From contig JASHVB010000677.1 in assembly GCA_030039695.1 (NCBI GenBank), forward strand, positions 1 through 14,724: DNA of 14,724 nt, read 5' to 3'. The stretch is from Acetobacteraceae bacterium. Its GTDB lineage: Bacteria; Pseudomonadota; Alphaproteobacteria; Acetobacterales; Acetobacteraceae. The first letter of the stretch is position 1; every line of letters starts with the position of its first letter. Below, one piece after another: positions 1 to 6,647 of the stretch. The position numbers and the translations under genes are program-made. A model generated the notes under the pieces. It was not told where the DNA came from, ran no database searches, and saw only the letters and a list, made by a program, of their open reading frames with translations.

Positions 1-2
1 CC

Positions 3-170
3 TCCAGCTCGCAATGTTTATTTCAGCACGGCGAGATCTTCACCGGCGTAACCCTGCCGATTGCGTGGCCCATCATTCGGGCGTACGGCCAGCAGATATA
101 CGGCTCATTGAATGAAGCCCTGAAGCGGCGTGCGGAAACGCCGTCCGCGGACGGCAGCACGCCCGGCTGA
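3..170 (+). CDS. C-terminal 55 codons of an unidentified protein (5' end outside window)
   Basis: An open frame enters from the left edge and ends at TGA 168-170. It reads as a plausible C-terminus: a hydrophobic stretch (GEIFTGVTLPIAWPII), then a helix rich in charged residues (YGSLNEALKRR), then a polar Ser/Pro/Gly-rich tail ending in TPG. It is only 21 bp upstream of the next + strand gene, which has a strong ribosome binding site, so the two are probably co-transcribed. I do not recognise the family from this fragment. Given the hydrolases elsewhere in the window it could belong to another lipase or alpha/beta hydrolase, but nothing in the 55 residues shows this. No start codon or catalytic motif is visible. 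Confidence 0.55.
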   Translation, partial: SSSQCLFQHGEIFTGVTLPIAWPIIRAYGQQIYGSLNEALKRRAETPSADGSTPG

Positions 171-180
171 CCACGTCGGC

Positions 181-186
181 AGGAGG
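181..186 (+). promoter_or_regulatory. Strong Shine-Dalgarno for the first GMC oxidoreductase
   Basis: AGGAGG lies 5 nt before ATG 192. It fixes that start and supports translation from a message shared with the upstream partial gene. Confidence 0.85.
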
Positions 187-191
187 TTCCC

Positions 192-1880
192 ATGACCAGC
201 GTCCTGTCTTCACCGATCGACTTCATGCGTGGCGAATATGATGTCGTCATCGTCGGGTCGGGCTACGGCGGCGGCATCGCTGCCTCCCGCCTCAGCCGCG
301 CCGGCAAGACTGTGTGCGTGCTGGAGCGCGGCGCGGAGAAGCAGCCGGGTGATTATCCTGACAACGCGCTGAGCCTGCTGGAGGAGATCCAGCTCGACAT
401 GCCGGCTGGGAGGCTCGGGTCGGACCTGGCGCTGTTCGACATGCGATACAACGACAGCGTGAACGTCGTGGTGGGCTGTGGCCTGGGCGGCACGTCGCTG
501 ATCAACGCCGGAATTTGCCTGCGGCCGGACCCGGCCGTGTTTGCCAACGGCAATTGGCCCACTGCCTTGAGAGGCGGGAGCACGCTCGCGGGGTATTTTG
601 ACCGCGCCGAAGCCATGCTGAAGCCGTCGCCGAGCCCTGCCGCCTTCCTAGCCTCGGATAAGACACGGGCTTTGCTGGCGGGCGCAGCGGCGGTCGGCAA
701 GACGGCGGCGGCGGTCTCGGTCCTGGTCAATTTTCAGCCCTTGCCGGACGACAAGAACCACGTCGGCGTCACGCAACTTCCCTGCATTGGCTGCGGCGAC
801 TGCGTGTCTGGCTGCAACCACCGTGCGAAAAGCACGGTCATCATGAATTACCTTCCCGATGCCAAAAACCACGGGGCGGCGATATTCACCCGCACGCGTG
901 CACGCTACGTCGAACCGGCAGGCTCCGGTTGGATGGTGCACGGCCAGATCGTCGGCGGCGATAGCGGCAACATCGCTTTTCAGGTGAAGGGTGGAGTGGT
1001 CGTTTTGGCGGCGGGCACCTTGGGCAGCAGCGAACTGCTGCTGCGGTCGCGCGACAAAGGGCTGGCAATCTCCGAGCGACTCGGCAGTCGGTTTTCCGCC
1101 AACGGCGACATGATCGGGTTTGCCTACAACACCGGCCGCGACATCAACGGCATTGGGCTGGGCAGCCGCAAACTTGGTGACAAGGCGCCAATCGGACCCT
1201 GCTCTACCGCGATGGTGGACTGGCGCGTGGGCACCGGCCCGGCCGGCGGCGCGGTGATGGAGGATGGCGCGATACCGGGCGCCGTATCGGCGTTCCTGAC
1301 CCCGGCGCTGGCGACGGCGTCGGCGTTCCTTGGCACCGAGGCAAGCCAGAACCTATGGAACGAGCTCAAGCAGAAAGCGCGGGCGGCCGAAAGTGAGTTC
1401 GCCGGCTCGTACACCGGCGCCATCGCCAACACGCTGTTCTTGCTCTGCATGGCTTATGATGACAGCCAGGGACGCATGTTCCTGCGCGACGACCGGCTGC
1501 GGGTGGATTGGCCAGGCCTGGGACAACAGCCGCAATTCGTCACGGCCAGCGACAAGATCCGCCGGATCGCGGAGGCACTCGACGGCACCTACGTGCAGGA
1601 TCCTGTCTGGAGCAACCTGACCGGCCACAGCATGATCAGCGGACACCCGCTGGGCGGTTGCCCCATGGCAGACGATGCCGACCGCGGCGTCGTCAATCAT
1701 AAAAGCCAGGTGTTCCGTGGGACGACCACCGGGCCCGACGTGCATGCCGGGTTGTACGTGATGGATGGCTCTGTCGTGCCGACGGCATTAGGTGTCAATC
1801 CGCTGTTCACAATATCGGCGTTGGCCGAGCGAAGCTGCTATGAAATGGCGCGTGACTACGGCTGGACCATCGCGTACTGA
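192..1880 (+). CDS. GMC-family FAD oxidoreductase, cholesterol-oxidase (ChoD-like) type with CxxCxxCxxxC cluster
   Basis: This 562-aa flavoprotein is predicted to oxidise an alcohol on a bulky lipid or sterol-like substrate. The N-terminal Rossmann motif is YDVVIVGSGYGGG (residues 16-28), with the acidic ribose-binding residue in VLERG (43-47). C198, C201, C204 and C208 form CxxCxxCxxxC, a ferredoxin-like pattern shared by ChoD-type GMC proteins, followed by AKSTVIMNYLPDA. The C-terminal GMC signature is GHPLGGCPM (H485), then LYVMDGSVVPTALGVNPLFTI (521-541) with N536, matching the family's His/Asn active-site pair. There is no signal peptide or Tat motif, so it is probably cytoplasmic. The stop codon abuts the stop of the convergent DyP gene with no gap. 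The family is secure; the substrate is not, and cholesterol oxidation should not be assumed. Whether the cysteines bind 4Fe-4S is inference. Confidence 0.93.
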   Translation: MTSVLSSPIDFMRGEYDVVIVGSGYGGGIAASRLSRAGKTVCVLERGAEKQPGDYPDNALSLLEEIQLDMPAGRLGSDLALFDMRYNDSVNVVVGCGLGGTSLINAGICLRPDPAVFANGNWPTALRGGSTLAGYFDRAEAMLKPSPSPAAFLASDKTRALLAGAAAVGKTAAAVSVLVNFQPLPDDKNHVGVTQLPCIGCGDCVSGCNHRAKSTVIMNYLPDAKNHGAAIFTRTRARYVEPAGSGWMVHGQIVGGDSGNIAFQVKGGVVVLAAGTLGSSELLLRSRDKGLAISERLGSRFSANGDMIGFAYNTGRDINGIGLGSRKLGDKAPIGPCSTAMVDWRVGTGPAGGAVMEDGAIPGAVSAFLTPALATASAFLGTEASQNLWNELKQKARAAESEFAGSYTGAIANTLFLLCMAYDDSQGRMFLRDDRLRVDWPGLGQQPQFVTASDKIRRIAEALDGTYVQDPVWSNLTGHSMISGHPLGGCPMADDADRGVVNHKSQVFRGTTTGPDVHAGLYVMDGSVVPTALGVNPLFTISALAERSCYEMARDYGWTIAY

Positions 1881-3371
1881 TCAGTCGCCCCGCGCCAAAA
1901 AGCGCAACGCCCGCACGCCAGGTAGGAAGAAATATCCACCGCCGCGCACGGTGACGAAGGCCGGCACCGGCTGCAGCCGCCGCCTTACCCCGTTCGCCTG
2001 TGGCAAACTGAAGCTGTCCGTGGCGCGGCCCGAGCGCAGCGGCAGACGATTTCCCGTCACTGGGTCGCTTTCTCCGGCGATCCCATTAAATTTGGTACTG
2101 CTCAGCCACGCATTCTGAACGAATTCGAATTGCCGGCTGATGTTGGCATTCAGGCAGATGAAATGCAGCCCGCTCCGTGGATCGGAACAATCAGGCTGCA
2201 TCGCGGACTCGGGCGGCACCCAGGTGCCAAACTCGCGTCCCCGCCGCACGATGCGGTGAAATCGGCTGGATGCCACGAGATCCCCCCGCAGATCAGGCCG
2301 CCCAATTCCCAATGTGCGAACTAGCCGCGCGATCAGACCCTCCTGCCCGCCCGGCATGTCGCCCGTCCGAGGGTTGGCGCGCCGTACATGCGCGCCCAAC
2401 GGACAACGCCCCCCCTCGGCGTCGCCATCGTACGTGAACTGGTTGTTCGCGATGTCGGCCACATCCGGGCCAACCCCACGTATCGGCGCATTTTGTAGCG
2501 GCATTAGCGGATCTCCGGAAAGGTGCCGGCCGATCATGCGCTCGGCGAGAGCCTCGGCACGGCCGGCGTCCGCTTGTGCGGCCATGAAACGCCAGAATCC
2601 CCTGACATCCTGATGCAGCTCCCGCAACACCAGATAGCTGCCGTTGCGCCCGAGGTCGCGCAAGCCTGGCTGATCCTCCGCGCTTGGCAATGCCGCGCCG
2701 GCGGCCTCGGGCAGCAGGGGCCGGTCGGTGTACTCGCCGTATTCGTTCTGATATCCGAGCAGGAATTCGCCGCGCACGATCAGATTGCCATAATCAAGGT
2801 CGGCGTTGGTGCCTGGCTTGCGCTTGCCGAACCAGTCGATCTGCGGCTGGCTCACGCCATCGACGAATCCGAACGGCTCCTTGCCGCCCATGTCGTTAGT
2901 TAGCAATTGCTGGACAACGTCGAAACCGTTCTGCTCGACCGCCGCGGTGATTTTGCCAGACCACGCCTCCAGTTTTGCCGCTTCGGCATAGAGCAGCAGC
3001 AGGACGCCCGGCTCTCCCTGACCACCCCAGCGCCAGTTCGCCGGGGCATTCGCATCGACATCGCCCAACCTGCGCGACCGCGCCTGGTCGGTTGCCATGC
3101 CCGACAGGAATTCGGATCCGAAGCCACCGATGACGGGTTCGGCGACACCAAGCTCGATAAGACCATTGGCCGACAGCGCGATCTGCAGCGCCGTCGCCTG
3201 ATGCGTGTTCAGATGCCCGATCGTCGTGACTGGCGCGTCGCGCAGCCAAGCACGAGCCGCCACCCGATCCCGAACCCGCAGCAGCATAAACGTTGCGGCA
3301 GACAGAGCGTTGAACCCCGACCACAGCAGAGCCTGGATGTCCTCTGCTTCCGCAGGGTGCGCCGCTGTCAT
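1881..3371 (-). CDS. DyP-type heme peroxidase
   Basis: This 496-aa enzyme should use heme and hydrogen peroxide to oxidise organic substrates. The diagnostic GxxDG motif is GFVDG (residues 168-172), with D171 as the distal catalytic acid. The proximal heme ligand is H328 in CPLGAHVRRANPR. The distal arginine region is FHRIVRRGREFG (371-382). GLHFICLNANISRQFEF and FVTVRGGGYFFLPG complete the fold. The open frame extends 40 codons upstream, but that extension lies inside the preceding gene. ATG 3371 overlaps the neighbour's TGA as ATGA and gives an N-terminus starting MTAAHPAEAEDIQ. There is no Shine-Dalgarno before it, which fits translational coupling. No Tat or Sec signal is seen, so it is likely cytoplasmic, unlike exported DyPs. 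It is the last gene of a three-gene operon and is longer than compact bacterial DyPs (about 300-350 aa). Confidence 0.94.
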   Translation of the reverse strand: MTAAHPAEAEDIQALLWSGFNALSAATFMLLRVRDRVAARAWLRDAPVTTIGHLNTHQATALQIALSANGLIELGVAEPVIGGFGSEFLSGMATDQARSRRLGDVDANAPANWRWGGQGEPGVLLLLYAEAAKLEAWSGKITAAVEQNGFDVVQQLLTNDMGGKEPFGFVDGVSQPQIDWFGKRKPGTNADLDYGNLIVRGEFLLGYQNEYGEYTDRPLLPEAAGAALPSAEDQPGLRDLGRNGSYLVLRELHQDVRGFWRFMAAQADAGRAEALAERMIGRHLSGDPLMPLQNAPIRGVGPDVADIANNQFTYDGDAEGGRCPLGAHVRRANPRTGDMPGGQEGLIARLVRTLGIGRPDLRGDLVASSRFHRIVRRGREFGTWVPPESAMQPDCSDPRSGLHFICLNANISRQFEFVQNAWLSSTKFNGIAGESDPVTGNRLPLRSGRATDSFSLPQANGVRRRLQPVPAFVTVRGGGYFFLPGVRALRFLARGD

Positions 3372-4651
3372 ATCAGCGCCAGCCAGCGCCGGGCTTCGGC
3401 TTCCGTCATACGTTCGCGTTGCAGGCCTTCGCGAATCTGCGTGTTGGTTGCAAGATTCGATGCTGTGAGGTCCGGATACGCCTTGTACCAAACCTGTGTC
3501 TGTACTTCATGCCGATGCAAATAATTCTTGAACTCCTGCTCGTACGATGCGCCTCCAAACAGCAGAAAACTGGTGCGCGGCCAGCCGATACCGTTGCTGA
3601 AGACGAGGTTCAGGCCAAACGCGACCTTGTTGATGAAATCATCCATATAACTGTCCAGGCTGCCGTCGTAATTGCTGGCGAACAGCAGCCGGCGACGGTT
3701 GTCAAGGAACACCCAGCGCGCGAAATGGATCGTCCCCACCCGCGCCAGCCGGCCGCGGGTATAGATGAAACGCGTGCTGAATTCGAGCGCGCGAAACACC
3801 AGCAGCAGCGTGCATAGTCGGAACAGGCCGGGCTTCACGCTACCGAACGCACTGAATGGGTTGGTGACGTCATAATCTTCCAGCCGGCTCGTTGCCGCGA
3901 GATGCGCTGCGGTGGGACGCGGTGTGATCACCGGATCGGTCCTCTCGCGAATGCGCAGCTGCCAGAGCAAAAGCGGAGACAGCACCAGCAGGAAGGGCAA
4001 CAGCAGAATGGTGGCCAGCGTGGTGGTGAGCAACCAGAGGCGACGTTCGCGCTGCCAAGCAGGTCCCGTCGGCGCAGGCGGTGACAGCGCCGGCCCGGCG
4101 CGCCGCGCATCTGCCACCAACCTCTCGCGCACCAAAACCGCCGGCTGCGTCAGGAGCGTCGCGTCGCGTTCGAGACAATCACGCAGAAAATCGTGCAACG
4201 TCGCTTCCTCGCGGATCTGCTGCACCGTGCGCCCGACCCAGTTCACGTATTGCGCCGCCGGCGGCACGGAATGCCGACGCATCCAGTCCAGCAGATCTGC
4301 ACCTGGCGGTTCTTCGCAATGGGCGAAGATGCTGCGCAGCCCCCCCTCCGCCGTCGCCGCGAATTGGCGCAGCATGTCGTCAGCGGGACCGTCGCAATCG
4401 CCCAGGAACACCATCCAGACCGGAGCATTCGGAAACGACGTGCCGTATGCGGCCAGGTCCCCCAGCGTCTCGTCGCGCAGAATGACAAACCGCGCAACGT
4501 GCAGCCGGTCGTAGCGTCCAAACGGCAGCAGCGTGTTGCTGGGATCAACCCGGCCGGGCGCGCTGTTCATGCTCTCTAGTGCCGCGGACAGAGCCGCGTG
4601 CTGCGTCGGACGGATCGGCGCAGCAACCATGAAGGCCGATTGAGGAGTCAT
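3368..4651 (-). CDS. Uncharacterised membrane protein with two related soluble halves (DyP-operon partner)
   Basis: A 427-aa protein I cannot assign to a named family. Residues 206-230 form one strong hydrophobic segment, preceded by RERR and followed by RIRER. The soluble parts on either side look alike. LHVARFVIL (50-58) matches IHFARWVFL (308-316). VFLGDCDGPADDML (81-94) matches LFASNYDGSLDSYM (323-336). QQIREEATL (144-152) matches TQIREGLQR (404-412). Each half reads like a ferredoxin-like alpha/beta unit, the fold also used by DyP peroxidases, but I see no heme-ligand motif. Its stop overlaps the DyP start (ATGA), and the upstream gene ends 15 bp before its ATG. This linkage suggests it anchors, chaperones or works with the peroxidase. 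A second in-frame ATG at 4630 is possible; neither has a clear Shine-Dalgarno. Confidence 0.85.
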   Translation of the reverse strand: MTPQSAFMVAAPIRPTQHAALSAALESMNSAPGRVDPSNTLLPFGRYDRLHVARFVILRDETLGDLAAYGTSFPNAPVWMVFLGDCDGPADDMLRQFAATAEGGLRSIFAHCEEPPGADLLDWMRRHSVPPAAQYVNWVGRTVQQIREEATLHDFLRDCLERDATLLTQPAVLVRERLVADARRAGPALSPPAPTGPAWQRERRLWLLTTTLATILLLPFLLVLSPLLLWQLRIRERTDPVITPRPTAAHLAATSRLEDYDVTNPFSAFGSVKPGLFRLCTLLLVFRALEFSTRFIYTRGRLARVGTIHFARWVFLDNRRRLLFASNYDGSLDSYMDDFINKVAFGLNLVFSNGIGWPRTSFLLFGGASYEQEFKNYLHRHEVQTQVWYKAYPDLTASNLATNTQIREGLQRERMTEAEARRWLALI

Positions 4652-4666
4652 AGCCGCCGAAGCCGG

Positions 4667-5101
4667 TCAGAACTGCAGGCAGAAGTCGATCAGCCGCGTC
4701 TTGTCCCAATAGACCAGGCCAAGGTAGAGCCCCGGTGGCTGGATCAGCCGGATCTCATCGCGGATCCAGTGGGCAACGACGGAGGTCTGCGAGTAGTCGA
4801 GGACGATGCACTCCTTGCCATCAAACCAGCTGGGTGCCTTGTAGACACTGGCGATGATCGCGTTCAGCCCGAACGGGCCGATGCGGTTCTTGAGCTGCGC
4901 CGTGGCTGGGTCGAACACCTTACCCTGCCAGGCGAAGTACTTGACGAAATTTGCGATGTCCGGGCTGAAGGTAGTTCCCGGCGCGATGATCGCGGTGCCG
5001 TCCGCTTCTCCTGCCGGGATCGGCCCTGCGTCGCTGGCGGTGAACAGGGCATCCAGTTCCTGCTGCGACATGCGCAGAAGCTGCGGCACATCATAGGACA
5101 T
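4667..5101 (-). CDS. Conserved-looking small protein of unknown function, first gene of DyP operon
   Basis: This 144-aa soluble protein has no signal peptide and no membrane segment. The open frame has an earlier ATG at 5122, but GGGAGGA sits 6 nt before ATG 5101, so the start beginning MSYDVPQLL is preferred. After a short helical N-terminus (LLRMSQQELDALF) the pattern is strand-rich: PAGEADGTAIIAPGT, AWQGKVFD, LKNRIGPFG, ECIVLDYS, WIRDEIRLI and LYLGLVYWD. This resembles a small beta-barrel of the lipocalin/calycin or GXWXG/DUF4334 sort, which often bind hydrophobic ligands. That fold is a guess from pattern only. No catalytic motif is recognised. It leads the operon with the 427-aa membrane protein and DyP, 15 bp apart from the former, and a ligand- or heme-handling role for the peroxidase is conceivable. 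Confidence 0.85.
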   Translation of the reverse strand: MSYDVPQLLRMSQQELDALFTASDAGPIPAGEADGTAIIAPGTTFSPDIANFVKYFAWQGKVFDPATAQLKNRIGPFGLNAIIASVYKAPSWFDGKECIVLDYSQTSVVAHWIRDEIRLIQPPGLYLGLVYWDKTRLIDFCLQF

Positions 5102-5107
5102 GGCGTG

Positions 5108-5114
5108 TCCTCCC
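5108..5114 (-). promoter_or_regulatory. Shine-Dalgarno deciding the 144-aa protein start
   Basis: Read on the - strand, GGGAGGA is followed by CACGCC and then ATG 5101. It selects this ATG over the in-frame ATG at 5122, which lies upstream of the ribosome site. Confidence 0.8.
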
Positions 5115-5148
5115 TGTCTCATACGGTCGTCGTTTCCTCAACGCACCA

Positions 5149-5154
5149 CAAATA
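5149..5154 (-). promoter_or_regulatory. Possible -10 element of the DyP operon
   Basis: Read on the - strand this is TATTTG, which matches only the first three bases of TATAAT. Its interest is position: a transcription start about 7 nt downstream (near 5143) would place the centre of the FNR-like box at about -41.5, the standard class II activator distance. Weak on sequence, supported by geometry only. Confidence 0.25.
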
Positions 5155-5177
5155 GGCATCGATCCGCAACTATTTTT

Positions 5178-5191
5178 TTGATATCTATCAG
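5178..5191. promoter_or_regulatory. FNR/CRP-family (FNR/ANR/FixK-like) operator candidate
   Basis: TTGATATCTATCAG matches the FNR consensus TTGAT-N4-ATCAA at 9 of 10 specified positions. Its core is a perfect inverted repeat, TGATA-N2-TATCA. It lies almost exactly midway in the 166-bp gap between the start of the DyP operon (5101) and the start of the catalase-like gene (5268), next to the most AT-rich tract of the region. Geometry favours activation toward the DyP operon; on the + side no -10-like sequence appears at the matching distance. Any CRP/FNR-superfamily regulator could be the binder. Confidence 0.45.
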
Positions 5192-5253
5192 CCACCACCT
5201 TCCGCAAGGCCGCCCGAGCGGCATCCTGTCGGGTACTCGCCTCGTCAATTCAC

Positions 5254-5258
5254 AGGAG
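5254..5258 (+). promoter_or_regulatory. Shine-Dalgarno deciding the catalase-like gene start
   Basis: AGGAG lies 9 nt before GTG 5268. The in-frame ATG at 5100 would add 56 low-complexity, unrelated residues and would overlap the divergent gene's start codon and leader, so GTG is preferred. Confidence 0.7.
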
Positions 5259-5267
5259 AATAGCGCC

Positions 5268-6449
5268 GTGTTGCTGAAGCGATTACACGATGCTGTGGTG
5301 TCCCTGCTGCACTTGGAGCGGCGGTTTGAGCCATTCTTTCGTCCGGCAGTCGATGCCGTCCTGCGCGAGCCGTCCGCTGCCCTGATCCAAATGCTGATCA
5401 ATCTGCCTCGCCGCGATGAAGGACTGCGCCTCGCCGAAGAAACGATTCAGCCGAATGAGGAGGCACATCTCCAGGCGATGATCGAGACGCTCGGTGAATA
5501 CATGAAGCGGCACTGGCCGCCTGGGAATTTCCAGCGTGGCGGCAACACCAAGACCCACGGCGTTGTCCGTGGCACCTTTACGGTGCGCGACGACTTGCCG
5601 GCGAAGTACTGCCACGGTCTGTTTTCAAAGCCAAAGGCCTATCCGGCCTGGATCCGGTTCTCTGGCCCGGGACCCGACTGGCCGCGCGACATTGACGACG
5701 TCGGGTTTGTCAGTTGCTCGATCAAGGTCATGGGGGTGCCCGGCCCCAAGCTCATGGAGGATGAGAAGTTCACCCAGGACTTCCTCAGTATCTGTACACC
5801 GACTTTCGTCACCCCCGACACACGCGCCAACGCCAAGCTACAGGCCTGGATCCTAAAGGGCACGCCACTATTTTACTTCGTCGATCCGCGCGATTCGCAT
5901 GTGCTGGACGGATTTATGCAATCCTGGTGGAACAAGACGCAAAGCAACCCCCTAGGCGAGCGCTATTGGAGCTGCGTGCCCTATCTCCTGGGCGAAGACC
6001 AGGCGATGATGTATTCGGTCTATCCGCTGTCTAAGGTCTATCGCCACATTCCCCGCTTGCCGCTGCGTCCGCCGGACAACTATTTGCGAGACAACATGGT
6101 GCGGACATTATCGGAACAGGATGTCGAATTCGACTTCATGCTGCAGTTGCAAACCGATTCGTTCCGTATGCCGATTGAGAATGCTGCCGTGCGCTGGCCG
6201 GAGAGGCTGTCGCCTTTCATGCCGGCGGCACGGGTCCACATTCCGCGCCAACGCTTCGATTCGCCGGAGCAATTGGCGTTCGCCAACGTGCTTTCCTACA
6301 ACCCCTGGCATTGCCTGCCGGAGCATCGGCCGCTCGGCAACCAGAGCCGCGCCAGGCATCGGATGTATCGGGAACTTTCGCAGCTTCGCCAGCGGATGAA
6401 CAACACGCCGCACGTCGAGCCTACGGGAGACGAAGTATTTCCGACGTGA
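5268..6449 (+). CDS. Catalase-family heme protein (short, catalase-core / allene-oxide-synthase-like)
   Basis: From GTG 5268 the protein is 393 aa, shorter than true monofunctional catalases (about 480 aa or more). It matches the minimal-core relatives. The distal histidine is H97 in NTKTHGVVRGTF. Heme-pocket RFS is at 130-132, followed by DDVGFVSCSIKVMGVPG. The proximal heme-ligand pattern RxxxY is RHRMY (R363, Y367), after NPWHCLPEHRPLGN. WPERLSPF and the IPRQRF segment are also typical. At the usual distal-Asn position (family pattern close to QDFLxxNxPxF) this protein has QDFLSICTPTF, putting C176 where Asn is expected by eye. It has no signal peptide. It is divergent from the DyP operon and convergent with the second GMC gene. 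It may act on organic or lipid hydroperoxides, or be a peroxidase; strong catalase activity is uncertain. Confidence 0.9.
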   Translation: MLLKRLHDAVVSLLHLERRFEPFFRPAVDAVLREPSAALIQMLINLPRRDEGLRLAEETIQPNEEAHLQAMIETLGEYMKRHWPPGNFQRGGNTKTHGVVRGTFTVRDDLPAKYCHGLFSKPKAYPAWIRFSGPGPDWPRDIDDVGFVSCSIKVMGVPGPKLMEDEKFTQDFLSICTPTFVTPDTRANAKLQAWILKGTPLFYFVDPRDSHVLDGFMQSWWNKTQSNPLGERYWSCVPYLLGEDQAMMYSVYPLSKVYRHIPRLPLRPPDNYLRDNMVRTLSEQDVEFDFMLQLQTDSFRMPIENAAVRWPERLSPFMPAARVHIPRQRFDSPEQLAFANVLSYNPWHCLPEHRPLGNQSRARHRMYRELSQLRQRMNNTPHVEPTGDEVFPT

Positions 6450-6547
6450 CAGGCTTTGCCACGGTCTGCTCGCCGCCAGCGATCCGAGTCAGGTGACGCC
6501 CAAGTTGAGCAGAATCGCATGGCAGGCAAACCCCGATTCCGCATCAA

Positions 6548-6562
6548 CCCGGCGAAGGCGGG
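6548..6562. repeat. Weak REP-like hairpin in convergent spacer (6450-6647)
   Basis: The 198-bp spacer between two converging genes holds no convincing gene. CCCG at 6548-6551 and CGGG at 6559-6562 can pair around GCGAAGG. Read on the - strand, the surroundings would encode VVPAFAG, a spurious peptide typical of the dispersed GC-rich hairpin repeats of some Proteobacteria. It could act as a bidirectional transcription barrier. There is no T-tract, so it is not a classical intrinsic terminator. A single degenerate copy cannot prove a repeat family. Confidence 0.3.
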
Positions 6563-6647
6563 CACCACGGCGGCGCAAGTTCTCGAGTGCACGGCGATGA
6601 CGAAGAATGAACAGGTTCGCTGATGTCTCGGTATGGCTTGATCGGAA

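Noticed and set aside
3372..3491. 40-residue N-terminal extension of the DyP peroxidase to the ATG at 3491
   Set aside because: It lies within the 427-aa gene, has no peroxidase-like content, and the ATGA overlap at 3368-3371 gives a normal coupled start.
2907..3524. 205-codon open frame on the + strand
   Set aside because: Antisense to DyP and the end of the 427-aa gene; Arg/Gln-rich shadow.
4598..5155. 185-codon open frame on the + strand
   Set aside because: Antisense to the 144-aa gene and its leader; charged shadow composition with no recognisable domain.
5100..5267. 56-residue N-terminal extension of the catalase-like protein to ATG 5100
   Set aside because: It would overlap the divergent gene's start codon and its leader, crosses the candidate operator, and has no ribosome site, while GTG 5268 has AGGAG at 9 nt.
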